A model generated the notes under the pieces. The model did no database searches. It worked only from the letters and a program-made list of their open reading frames with translations, and was not told where the DNA came from. Positions 1 through 10,253 of a stretch of DNA of 64,000 nucleotides are shown piece after piece. Position 1 is the stretch's first letter. Every line of letters starts with the position of its first letter. Source of the DNA: Lamellibrachia columna. Lineage: Eukaryota > Annelida > Polychaeta > Sabellida > Siboglinidae. The position numbers and the translations under genes are program-made. The DNA lies in the NCBI GenBank assembly GCA_963662155.1, contig OY759268.1:10124935-10188934 (forward strand). Reading direction: 5' to 3'.

Positions 1-21
1 GAAGATACTTATAAAAGAAAA

Positions 22-921
22 ACGTCTGCTTAGATGAAAGCAAAGTGAGTTCTCAATAATGCTGGACAAATTAAGCCACGTGAATTGTATCAATAACATA
101 GAAAATGCGAAAGTGCAACAAAAGTATGACTGTAGAACACCAAAGCATTTTAAAATGACGTCATCAACGCTAAACAACTCGGATGACAAATGTTGTGTAG
201 CAACAGTGCTTTTAAGAAGCCAAGTATTGTGCAATTTCAAAAGTAATTCCCGAAATGTGGTACCAATTGTAATGGTAAAATAAAATGCAGGCCATACCAC
301 AAAATATAGTAGTAAAAGCTTAGTGCTATAGACATATAATAGTAAGAACAAAATGTTATATAAATAACACAAAATGTAGCTGTAAGAACACATTGCTATA
401 AAAATAGTACAACGTGTGACTTGGTAAAAGCAAATAATGCAAACTTCGTAGCATAACAAATAAATGTAAAAGCAGGCCGCATGGCAAACCATGGCAACAC
501 ATGGCAAACCATGGCAACACATGGCAAACCATGGCAACACATGGCAAACCATGGCAACACATGGCAAACCATGGCAACACATGGCAAACCCATGACAACA
601 GCCAACTAAGTGCTTTAAAGCATACAATTGTATGGGACTTTCAGGATGTGTAACAAGGACACATCCCGCTAGAGAGCAACTAGTGACAGCAATATAGACG
701 TAGCAAGGTATATTATAATAATTCTTATAGTCATCAATATATGGACCCATCAACAGTTAAATGAAAAAACACAAACATTGGATCATAACGGAAATAATTG
801 AATCAATGTCAATGGAAATACAAAACGTATATTTGCGTGTAGTGTCGATTAACTAGAGACATAATGCTGACAAACGGTTAAGTCCGTTTACAAGTTCGTC
901 CCGAATAGTAGTATAGTAGTA
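22..921. repeat. Segmental duplicate block D1, copy 1
   Basis: Non-coding sequence that lines up at high identity with 40,160-40,955, for example around the shared string aatgctggacaaattaagcc at 58 and 40,197. Short ORFs in it are not conserved between the two copies, so I see no gene. The main difference is a 20-bp minisatellite expansion at 481-600 that is a single unit in the partner. The alignment breaks at about 921, where CR1-derived sequence begins. The whole-block pairing was seen by eye; the exact ends are approximate. Confidence 0.75.
481..600. repeat. 20-bp minisatellite, five full units plus one degenerate
   Basis: The unit atggcaaaccatggcaacac is repeated head to tail five times without change, followed by a diverged sixth unit. 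The paralogous position near 40,637 has about one unit, so the array expanded after the D1 duplication. Units are adjacent with no spacers. Antisense ORFs through it only read the repeat. Confidence 0.95.
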
Positions 922-2612
922 AAGTAACCAGGGGAGAAAATGTATTAGATATAATGTCATCATCACAAAAAGAATTAGTGGATAATGTAAAATACGTAAC
1001 AGTGATAACAATCAAATATATTTTGACATCAATATAAAATCAGAAAGTAAAAATTAAAAAACGTATAGGAGAAACTTCCACAAGGATAATTGTAAAGATA
1101 TGAGAAAATACTTAGCAGAGCTAGATTGGAAAAAACATGCTGATGAATAAGATCCCAACTGAATGTTGGAATATTATAAAATATGAAATTGAGAGTATCA
1201 TCGATAAATTTGTTCCCTTGAAAAAACAAGGAAAAAAGTCTAGAAAGAAACACATGTCAAAAGAAGCTATTATAAAATATTGTTTAAGTAAATTATGTGG
1301 AGGGTTTATAGGAGTACCAGAAAGGATAGAGACTATGCAAATTATAAAGAGGCACTTAACCTAGTTACAACTGAAATAAAAAAATATAAAAGAACCTTAG
1401 AAAAAATTGGCAGCTAATATAAAAACTAACAGCAAGCGTTTCTATGGTTATGCAAGGAGTAAACAAAAAGTTCGAGATCAGGTCGAACCAATGGAAACAA
1501 CAGGGAAAACATAATTTCAGACGGGTTTCAAATGGCAGAGCTCAGTTTTTACCTCAGAAGATATCAGCTCACTTCCAGTTCCATTTATTAAATTTGTGGG
1601 CAATAAAGCATAACATTTAGGGCAGTTATTTGTAACTCCTGATATTATAGCAAACAAAATTAAGAAGATGAAAGATAAACAATCACCTGGAATTTATGGG
1701 ATACCACCAAAACTGCTTAAGGAAATTGTTGAGCAAATTAGTACACCACTTTCAAAATTGTTTAACTTGTCACTAGAAGAAGGAATAGTTCCTTCAGAAT
1801 GGAATGAAGCAAACATTACGCCACTATTTAAGAAGGGGTCGAGGAACAAGCCAGAAAATGTCAGACCAATGAGTTAAACATCAGTTGTTTGTAAATTACT
1901 CGAAACATTTATTGGAGACAACATGTTGGAATTGCTTGTAAAACATAATATAATAAATATATCTTAACTTGGCTTCTTAAAACAAAGTAATATCTAACGA
2001 ATTTCTTATGTTTTTTTAAGAAATTACAAAGTGAGTAGATGACGGGTCACCAGTGGATGTTGTCTACTAAGATTTTCAGAAAGCTTTCGATAAAGTGCCA
2101 CACCAAAGATTGTTACTTAAAATAAAAGTCCATGGTATAGGTAATAATGTAATCAAATGGATAGAAAAGTGGCTTACACACAGAAGACAGAGAGTAATAG
2201 TAGATGGTGAAATTTCAAACTAATAAATGATTTAGAAGATGACATATCTGGCAAAGTACACACATTTGCAGATGAAACATGTATTCAGAAAGGTTACAAA
2301 TGATACAGATAAACACAGTTTACAGGATGATCTAGATAAATTAGTTAAATGGTAAGAAAAATGGCAAATGTTATTACATTTTGGGAAGTGTAAATGTATA
2401 CACATAGGACATGGAAACATGGACGAAGAATATAAAATGGGGGATGATGTACTAGGTAGACCCACACAAGAAAAGGACTTAGGAGTAATATTTAGTGCTG
2501 ACATGAAAGTTTCAGAGCAATGTGGGATTGCTTCTTCAAAAGGAAATCAAATTGTAGGGCTAATTGTGAGAATTATCGTGTATAAGGAGAAACAGCCAAT
2601 TGTACCCCTGTA
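922..2612 (+). mobile_element. Degenerate CR1-like LINE relic (endonuclease end, linker, reverse transcriptase)
   Basis: Pieces of a CR1-type ORF2 run in order but in broken frames. The C-terminal part of the APE endonuclease is readable at about 930-1,040 (NVLDIMSSSQKELVDNV). A basic linker at about 1,060-1,270 ends RKKHMSKEAI. A 69-codon piece at 1,668-1,877 has SPGIYGIPPKLL and PLFKKGSRNKPENVRP. Reverse transcriptase motifs follow at about 2,040-2,225 (VDDGSPVDVVY, then DFQKAFDKVPHQRLL). After an internal deletion that removes SGVPQGS, the RT continues at 2,236-2,612, with FADE where FADD is expected. Stops and frameshifts are frequent, so it is dead. It stops about 500 bp short of the 3' tail seen in the other copies here. 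It is much more diverged than the copies at 13.4k, 17.0k and 50.7k, so it is an older insertion or another subfamily. It sits where the D1 and D2 blocks would otherwise adjoin. Confidence 0.85.
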
Positions 2613-3480
2613 AACGGGCAACAAAACGATAAATACTGATGTCATATTATAAAGAAACCAGCAACAAGAGTAGTCAGTATTGTTCAATCTTATATCGATG
2701 ACAGATATATGATTCTTCGTAGCAGAGCAGTGTATTTAATTCGTAACACCCACTTGCTACAAATAAATGGGAGCGAAGGAAGATGTTTTTGTTAAGAGAA
2801 CAGTTTCCATCCGGAAGCTGAGGGTCGAGGCCGTTCGCCAAAAGTTCGAAGGGTTGTTTAGTTGTAACTGACATAGGCGTTGATCATAATACGTGAGCAA
2901 ACTACAAAAAGTAATTCAGACGCTGGTGACTATACTGCTAAAAAATGTCCGTCATAATTCCAGCAAACCACTCATACTCTTTGCCTATGAATACATCAAA
3001 GTCGAGGCGTGATCAAATCAGCCACGAAATTATGAGCCGTCGTCGTCGCTAAAAGTTAGATATCTTTGTCCTTTGCCTAGATGTAATTATACCTCTGGAT
3101 CAAGCAAACTGATCGCCGCCGTTAACAACTGCATAACTATGCAACATACCTCCACCATAAACTCTAGATGGTCAACAAACATATACCAAATACTCGTAAA
3201 AATGCTCGAGAAACTTCAACAAATAAACGGCTTTTTTTTTCGAAAAGAAAAAAGTATTAAATGCCCACAAGACGAATATAGCGACATATAAACATTGGAT
3301 ATATATAATCACGCGGGATTTCCGAACAACGATGTTAGTAATGTTAGTTGTCTACCAATACGCTAGGTGTCAGCTCTACAAGTAACAATAGGAGGTAATT
3401 ATATTTACTAAACAAAATATTAATACAGCGCAATCAACCCGTCAATGAGGACTGATAACGGTGTTAAGCATGACTGAAAG
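2613..3480. repeat. Segmental duplicate block D2, copy 1
   Basis: Aligns with 41,428-42,370 and, in its second half, with about 19,560-19,990. Shared landmarks are catattataaagaaaccagc at 2,643 and its match at 41,465, and the gttagttgtctaccaatacg stretch at 3,342 and 19,854. No conserved reading frame is seen. It is host intergenic sequence copied with the modules. Confidence 0.65.
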
Positions 3481-3891
3481 TATTAACCAATGGAAGTTTT
3501 TGCATATCTCTTGTCATCTTTATATTTGAGTGTACTTTGTATTCACATTTATTGTACGTATTACAGAATAACTCCTCCTCAAGTGACTAAGGTAAAGTTG
3601 CCTTAATTATAGTTAAACCAACAAAGAAATCACAAAAAAGGAATAAAATAAAAACAAAGTAGTTTTACACTTGTGAAAATATAATTATATAACAATGAAT
3701 TAAATGCTCTTAGTAAGCCAATGGCTAACTTGTCCATCTGATTGTTTTTGCCTTTGATGATAATCGTGTTAAAACGTTTAACTGCCAGCAGTTCATATCA
3801 TGATTTCTAGAGCCACATTGAAAAGAAGCAAATGCATATTTTCAATTCAGTATCTTTATTCCGGACTCATAAGTACGTGTTTATATAGAAA

Positions 3892-3895
<4 letters not shown>

Positions 3896-3929
<34 letters not shown>
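3896..3929. repeat. (TA)n microsatellite inside R3
   Basis: About 17 TA units. The corresponding place in the other R3 copies holds (CA)n at 20.7k, (TA)(TG)(TA) at 42.96k and a long (TA)n at 60.77k. Confidence 0.95.
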
Positions 3930-3933
<4 letters not shown>

Positions 3934-4454
3934 TATGTATATATATTCCTTCAATATAAAATATATTTATACAAAACACCAAACCTGCGACCAGTGTTAT
4001 TAATATTAGTATGCACAATTCAAAGTATCCCGTTTCCAAATATATTTCTGACACAGACGTATTTTAGCACACCTTAACTTTTACCTTTATCCTTTGACTA
4101 GAACGGTCGTAGAAATGCCATTTCAATTGAGATTTCGCTAGAGTTGTCTGTTTTCTGCTTTGCGTAGAATGAATGCTATGCATTTATTGGTCCATTCATA
4201 TATATATTATTCAGTACACACTTTAGCACAATATACATATAAGAGTAGTAGCAATAATATATAATTAACCTTGCGATATATTTATTCAAAGGCTAACACT
4301 AAACAAAACATAACTTTTCCCAAATCTCATTCAAGTGAGTGTTATTGTTCTGCCTTATTTTGACACGTTTACACCCGTCATTCAGTGAACTGATCTTTCA
4401 ATACAAGTTATGAATTCGTCCATTGTCTAAGTATTTTGTCAGTGGTAGCAAATG

Positions 4455-4531
4455 GACAGTTTAACCCACGTCTGGCGGTAGAACTATCGCACGTCTTCCA
4501 GATACATGGCGCTGGCGACGGCTTAGGTGGA
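4455..4531 (-). pseudogene. Relic of a GPCR C-terminus (end of TM7, helix 8)
   Basis: Read on the minus strand the segment gives AVASAM, then EDVR, a TAG stop, then FYRQTWVKL. This matches the end of GPCR-A (GVASALFRKDVRQFYRQMRVKL, about residues 404-425). The upstream receptor sequence is gone. The same TAG stop is present in the copy at 43.2k, which shows that the sequence was already a pseudogene before R3 was duplicated. Confidence 0.75.
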
Positions 4532-5084
4532 TATATTGTAATTACACAAGTTGTCAGGTAATCAACAGACTATCAGAAGATTTCTTAGAACATATTGCAA
4601 TTCATCACGCCAACAAACCACAATTAATTAGTTGAAATATACTGTATTCCCGGATACGGTCTCATAATCACGCATTTCCTCTAACATTAATTTAATTAAT
4701 TAATTAAAGTGCTGTTGTATCAGGTGTTTTCTTGCGTGTAGCAATAACTCTATGTGACAATTGCATACGTGATGTGATGGTTTGAACCACAGTAATTTTG
4801 TAGTTTCCTGAGGTAAGATTTAATAATGACCGTAATGATGGTGATAACGATAGTTGTGATATTTATGTTGATGAGGATGGGGAAAGAACACAAAGAAGAA
4901 TTACTGAATGCAACCAGAATTGGATTGAATTAGCTTGGTACTGCTTTGGAAGTGCATACTATATCTTTCCAGCTTTCTTGTTATCTTTGAATGCAAAATA
5001 CTTTTAAACTGTACCAACCAGAACACCCCCATTAACATTTTTATGAACAGACAAAAACTTCAGGAAGTAGACTTTCAAATACTT

Positions 5085-5085
<1 letters not shown>

Positions 5086-5151
<66 letters not shown>
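5086..5151. repeat. (TA)n microsatellite
   Basis: About 33 uninterrupted TA units at the right edge of R3. Downstream 5,152-5,432 holds nothing I recognise. Confidence 0.95.
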
Positions 5152-5152
<1 letters not shown>

Positions 5153-5430
5153 CTAAATGTGTGAAGTACAATATATAATTTCTTCTGTAGCATAGATGTC
5201 TAGATAACTATCTTGGTATTTAAATGGATGATACATTATATATTAAAATTGTGCTTCATATTAGACAGCGTAACTTCTTATATGCTTGGGAAACATTTTG
5301 CACATGAAGAAACCAATCAATAATGATAATCCACACAATTCTTTAGATGTAAATAATAAGGCATTTAGCTGGATAACAGACATACAGTGAGTGTGCATTG
5401 CCCTATGAGATTGTCACTACGTACACTTAT

Positions 5431-5668
<238 letters not shown>

Positions 5669-5671
5669 AAT

Positions 5672-5696
5672 ATAGACGAGGGATCGCCAGTAGATA
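5672..5696 (+). mobile_element. 25-bp CR1 reverse-transcriptase splinter
   Basis: The string gacgagggatcgccagtaga matches the CR1 RT codons for D-V/E-G-S-P-V-D (compare 17,119-17,143). It also shares the variant gacgaggg with the minus-strand fragment at 23.98k. It lies exactly between the dinucleotide array and the trinucleotide array. Confidence 0.6.
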
Positions 5697-5759
5697 CTAC
5701 TACTACTTCTACTACTACCGCTACAACAACAACTACTACTGCTGCTGCTCTACTGCTGC

Positions 5760-5796
<37 letters not shown>

Positions 5797-5834
5797 ACTA
5801 CTACTACTACTACTGCTACTACTACTACTACTAG
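5695..5834. repeat. (CTA)n/(CTG)n trinucleotide array
   Basis: About 46 triplets, mostly CTA and CTG with a few CTT, CCG and ACA variants. The purest CTG run lies at about 5,753-5,797 with one TTG. The apparent poly-Leu and poly-Ala ORFs are repeat translation. It begins at the last bases of the CR1 splinter (gtagata followed by ctactac). From 5,835 to about 6,130 I see no gene or known repeat. Confidence 0.95.
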
Positions 5835-6129
5835 TAAGTTGGTATCCACTGAGGTCATTGTTTGTTTGAGTTCTGCGTATTCGCTAGGGGACAGGCATTT
5901 TGTTGGGCTTATGCGAGCGTAGTAGAAAAAACATTGTTAGCAAATACATTATTGTGAGTATTAACGTAACTCATAACTAACCAAGCCTAAAGTGTTCTTT
6001 TGAACTCAACGTAGCAATCAAATTAATAATAAATGAAGTGATGGCGCCGAGCAAACTGCAGCTAAAGGCCACCATGTATTTAATACGCCGCAGTTGCAGA
6101 AACTGGGTGGACGTCGTCAAGTCCGGGTG

Positions 6130-7210
6130 TGTGGGATGAGTTTCATGTAGTTAGTTTTAGTTTGTAGTGTAGGGGATGTGCGAAGGTGGGGGAACTAGAG
6201 GTGGAGTTAAAACAATTGGGACTGCTCGTTGTGGCAATGGTGGGAAGGGATCAGGTGGGTTGTGCCAGTGAGGACAGTGGATTATAAAGTGGGGGAAGAC
6301 GATGAGAGAGATTCTATGGAGAGCGTACCTCAGCCTGGAAGGAGGCTGAGAAGAATTAATATGACAAGTTTTAAGGAGACGGAACGTAAGAAGTCGGGAC
6401 GAAAGAGACAGGAACGAAAGAAACGGGAGGGAAGACAATTGGAGCGAAGGAGATGGGTGTGGGGAGACATAAGCGAAGGAGACGGGAATGAAGGGGACGA
6501 CAGTGTAGGCGATAGGAGGGAAGATAAAAGGGAGGAAACTGTCGGGAGGGAAGGCTTCGTGAGCGCAAGTTAGCCAGGAAAAGGGACGGAAAGGCGAGAG
6601 GTTGACGGATGAGAGAGAGATAGATAAAATTATATCAGGTGACAAGACTGCTGGACAGAATGTGAAGGAAAGGATCCAATGGAAGAGCTATTCTGAGGTA
6701 GTGATACAGGGGGTGAGTAAGAGAGCGAGTGTGTTGATGGGGGAATCGAAAGTTAGTCTTAAACAAGGGAGATGACATGGTGATTTGCTTGCCTGGGGCT
6801 AAAATAGAGGTGATAACTGAGAGGGAAACATTATGGTTTAGGGCAATGTTGGATATGTTTAGCACCCGTAGGAACAAATAACGAAGAGAGAGGGATCATA
6901 TGTCATAGTTAGGAAACACAAGAAGATATTCAAAACATTAAAGCAGACGCGGGTTAAGCAAATTTTACAAGTAATAGGGAGGAGGGGTCAGATATATCGA
7001 AATGTCCTGGGTATGGCAATTAACATGCTAGCACAGAAGTTATGTAGGGAAGAGGAAGTTGGATTTCTGTATTTGTGGGGACGTTTTGTTGGGAGGGCTG
7101 ATATGGACATGAGGAATTGGCTTCATCTATGTGGAAAGGGGCAGCTATATTTGCGGAATAAGCTCTCAGCAGCAGTAGTTAGTGGCATGGATAGCACAAC
7201 AATTTAAATT
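6130..7210 (+). pseudogene. CR1-like LINE ORF1 relic (coiled coil, basic repeat region, SGNH-esterase part)
   Basis: Homologous to 24,340-25,031 and 22,748-23,570. It opens with a copy of the coiled-coil segment rich in Glu and Leu (about 6,185-6,240). A purine-rich region follows, encoding Arg/Lys/Glu/Gly repeats (6,360-6,570). Then comes an SGNH-hydrolase-like half: the block I region reads GES instead of GDS at about 6,743, a VGTNN block is at about 6,869-6,884, and the C-terminal block reads MRNWLH then CGKG at about 7,110-7,140. CR1-type ORF1 proteins are known to carry PHD-like and esterase domains. Frameshifts separate the parts, the Asp expected in the last block is Asn, and no full ORF remains. 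The antisense Pro/Ser-rich ORF at 6,157-6,645 is its shadow. Confidence 0.75.
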
Positions 7211-7354
7211 TGGTAGTAAACATTGTTTAAACAAGAAGAACAGGGGGTTACTTACATATGTTTCAAGTAGGACAAGAGGCCAATAGTACACACAAACCGG
7301 TAAACAAATATCTCGAACACATATCTGAAGCTGGTCGTTAATGCGTGTTATTAA

Positions 7355-7357
<3 letters not shown>

Positions 7358-7408
<51 letters not shown>
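7358..7408. repeat. (TA)n microsatellite at the left edge of R2
   Basis: About 25 TA units directly followed by the R2 repeat start ttctaggagcagcat. The R2 copies at 12.4k (TA) and 57.1k (TATG/TA/TG, inverted) carry a microsatellite at the same place. Confidence 0.95.
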
Positions 7409-7410
<2 letters not shown>

Positions 7411-8175
7411 CTAGGAGCAGCATCCGTTGACCAGTGCCGGCAGTGGCTGCTAGTAAATGCCGGCCCCCTTTAAGAGGACGGGGCATATATTTTTATTTAG
7501 TATATGTTCCAACGAAGTGAATTGGGGATTCATTGGAATATTTCAAAAAATTGCATGCTTAAGAACTTGATGCATAGCCATAGATCCGTGTCGCATAGAC
7601 TGGAGCGAGAACGGAAGTTGTACATATTTTGTTGGCCTTTTTTGTGGCAGTGTCACGTAAACACTTGCGAAATGTAAACGAATTCGAACGCCGACAACAG
7701 TTAAGTTATGTTTGAACACGGAATGTCTCAATCCAGTAACAAAAAGCAACGATATTTAATAGCCAGTATCGAACACGAGTGATGTTGGGGCCGTCGACGC
7801 CGTTGCGGACGGAGCAATATTTTATGCGAGGAAGATTTATTGGAAGCGGACAACATAATTATTATCAAGACGCTAGCCCATAGGAATTACCGGAGGGTTT
7901 ACACTATGGATATTTAGTATTAGATATGTTATCAGTATAATTATAGTAATTGAACAGTCTATTATACTGACATTAATATGCAACGAGTGATTGACGGAAA
8001 TACGAGGGACGGTCACTCAGCCTCAGACACTTCCTTGCCAGGTATTGGCTGTGTGGATTGATTCTTCGAAACGAATTCGGTTGGCTGCGATCACATCGGA
8101 TGGTATATCAACATCAAACCTTCCCCAAATGTTTAAGATCGTAACATCTTACCTTGTAATACAAGTCTGCTGAAA
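7409..8175 (+). repeat. Dispersed repeat R2, copy 1
   Basis: One of six copies (also 12,422-12,990; 27,575-27,955; 31,425-32,160; 53,463-53,545; inverted 56,855-57,095). Landmarks are aagaggacggggcatatatt, cacttgcgaaatgtaaacga and gcggacggagca. Being both microsatellite-anchored and partly dispersed it may be a non-autonomous element, but I found no terminal repeats or target duplications that would assign it to a class. No ORF is conserved between copies. Confidence 0.7.
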
Positions 8176-8599
8176 CTAAGCGATATTTACATGACATGCT
8201 TTCGTACCTCCGTATTATACCTGCCAACTTGCATTTAGTCTCACGAACATTCTCGAACTGCACCCCCTTGTGACTTACTAATGCACCCCCTTGTGACTTA
8301 CTAATGCACCCCCTTGACGGGCTTTGTGGGTCATCATAAACCGCCAACTGCAACCCCATTGGAACCTCCAAATGCTCCTTTCATTGAGGCTCACCAGACA
8401 CTGAAAACTGCAAACAAAAACCTAAAATCCAGGATGTTCTTCTTTTCTGGGAGCCCGGGGGTTTAACAAGAAAAGGAGGAGGGTTGGCAGGTATACCACA
8501 TATTGTAGAAATATCCTTTACACTCAGTGTTGTATCATTCATGAATTGGTGGTAATAAATATCAAAATTACTTGTTCGCTTGTACAACATTCTGTATAA
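8176..8599. other. Non-coding stretch with a 23-bp repeat (8,258-8,315)
   Basis: The unit tgcacccccttgtgacttac (then taa) occurs about 2.5 times. The rest resembles 32,160-32,350 in the second module, for example ccattggaacctcc. No gene seen. Confidence 0.6.
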
Positions 8600-9060
8600 T
8601 ACACACTAAGCTGAGCATATGAGCCCATGTTACTAAACTTGTAAATCACCAAAGCTTTGTCATTGAGTACCGGTTAATTCATGTTTCTAGTACCACATAT
8701 TACAATAGAAAGGAAATTATGAAGTAAAATATGTAAGAGCCATATTATTTCCAGTCATTTCAATCAGTCATTTATTTCATAAAAAAATACAGCAATATAC
8801 ATCAGCTCAACATAACAATAACAAATGTAATAATACTACACGTGTACTAAATTACATTAGTATATAAACTACAACTACCCATTTCATTGCAGATATCCTG
8901 TGTCAAAAACTTGCTTGCACATATATATTTTGTAATCCGAATATTATAACACTCCATTATTGAACAGCATAAAACTAACATTACATTTCTGTGCAAAATG
9001 CTAAATGCAATGTATTAAGAAGCAATAAAGTGCTCCACAACAGGTTTTTGTTTAATTAGC
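8600..9060. repeat. Duplicated non-coding block R8, copy 1
   Basis: Aligns with 27,030-27,460 and 53,620-54,130, starting gagcccatgttactaa and including ggttaattcatgttt and the short A-run before cagca. In modules 2 and 3 it lies just right of the GPCR-C fragment. In this module the GPCR-C fragment is missing, so R8 marks where it would be. Confidence 0.7.
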
Positions 9061-9090
9061 CCATAATGAAAAAAATACACTGTATGGAAT

Positions 9091-9128
9091 ATGTATACAT
9101 ATATACATCAAAACAATATTAGAACAAA

Positions 9129-9204
<76 letters not shown>

Positions 9205-9248
9205 GTATATGTATACATATATACATCAAAACAATATTAGAACAAATG
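9091..9248. repeat. (TA)n array bounded by 40-bp direct repeats
   Basis: A 40-bp sequence starting atgtatacatatatacatca and ending agaacaaatg occurs at 9,091-9,130 and again at 9,209-9,248, with about 33 TA units between. The region 9,249-9,639 to the right is non-coding with nothing recognised. Confidence 0.9.
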
Positions 9249-9639
9249 GTCCGCCCAGAACCAAAACATTAAATTATCAGAACCAATACTGGTTAATTGC
9301 CAGTAATACAAGAATATATTGATGTTTAGTTTTTTATTGGAAGATTATTTTAGGGATTTTTTTTACATTTTATATATGTCGAAACGTTCTACAACAACAA
9401 AACATGTTCAAAAGGTATAACATGATATATTATTTAGGGTGGTCATCAATGGAAACACTTATAAGATATATATCTTCACTGCCAATGATAGTTGTATGTC
9501 CAGCACGGATTCTATCAAATACAACCCCATTAAGACATTTTGAGGTAAGCAAATGTATGACTACACCCTTAAATAACAATGGCGTATGGTTCTGCCACAA
9601 AATACGAAATTCTGCATATTTTTGGGGGATTTTCCTATA

Positions 9640-10253
9640 AGTAATGTACTCCCGTGAGATAATATTAAAAAATACATTGAACAAGGTCGAATTTTTTACT
9701 GTTCCAAAATACGTCCGACATAGATATTATGACCAAACAGTTAAAATGATCAGATTACTCATTATAAAAACGAAATATTGCAGCCACGAGGTAGACATAA
9801 TTATTAGTAAAGCAGGTTATTTTAAAATATATAATGCAACAATGTAGAGGGTCACTAAAAATTCAAAGCAATATATACGCACGAAAAGGGTTCTGGAGAA
9901 CAAAGCTAGAACGACCACAGTCCTGCGATTACTAGCCACAGGATACATTAGTTCACCATATATATATTTGCATAATGTAGCACATATAAAACGAGTGAAA
10001 ATTTTAAATGTATGAATATAATGACATTAACAGTGCGGTATTTGTCTACTTTAGAAGAACATGCATTCTAAATGTACTTGCAACAATATACAATTCATTT
10101 GACAACATACTTAATAAAACGTTACCATTAAACATCTTATCTGGAATCGCCTTCGAGTTCAGCCTTACTCAGATACGCATATCCATGTCTCTTTATTAAT
10201 TATTCGTTTCACGCACGTCGTGAATTCGGCTACCTTGGCAGAGGTGTAAACGT
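9640..10253 (-). other. 3' flank of GPCR-A1
   Basis: Conserved with 28,490-29,227 and, nearest the gene, with 54,410-54,673. Landmarks are aacaaggtcgaattttttac and gcagccacgaggtagacat. On the minus strand an AATAAA lies about 60 bases after the GPCR-A1 stop (10,191-10,196), a plausible polyadenylation signal. It is not kept intact in A2. No other gene is seen here. Confidence 0.5.

Larger units (their letters stand above)
3490..5085. repeat. Duplicated block R3, copy 1 (with short CR1-like 3' tail near 3,700-3,790)
   Basis: Copies are at 20,460-22,155, 42,800-43,885 and 60,480-61,445. Each begins near a short stretch resembling the last 120 bp of the CR1 element (taagccaatggctaacttgtcc here), then has a microsatellite, then a conserved segment including accaaacctgcgacca. 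It carries the decayed 3' end of a GPCR gene on the minus strand (4,455-4,531). At 5,085 this copy passes into (TA)n exactly where the copies at 22.15k and 43.88k pass into a LINE fragment. Confidence 0.7.

Noticed and set aside
481..600. CRISPR-like array
   Set aside because: The repeats are tandem without spacers, and the setting is eukaryotic. The same holds for the arrays at 37.28k, 58.38k, 60.31k and 63.32k.
6157..6645. 162-codon Pro/Ser-rich minus ORF
   Set aside because: Antisense of the purine-rich ORF1 region of CR1. The same explanation covers the ORFs at 22,344-22,949 and 24,526-24,780.
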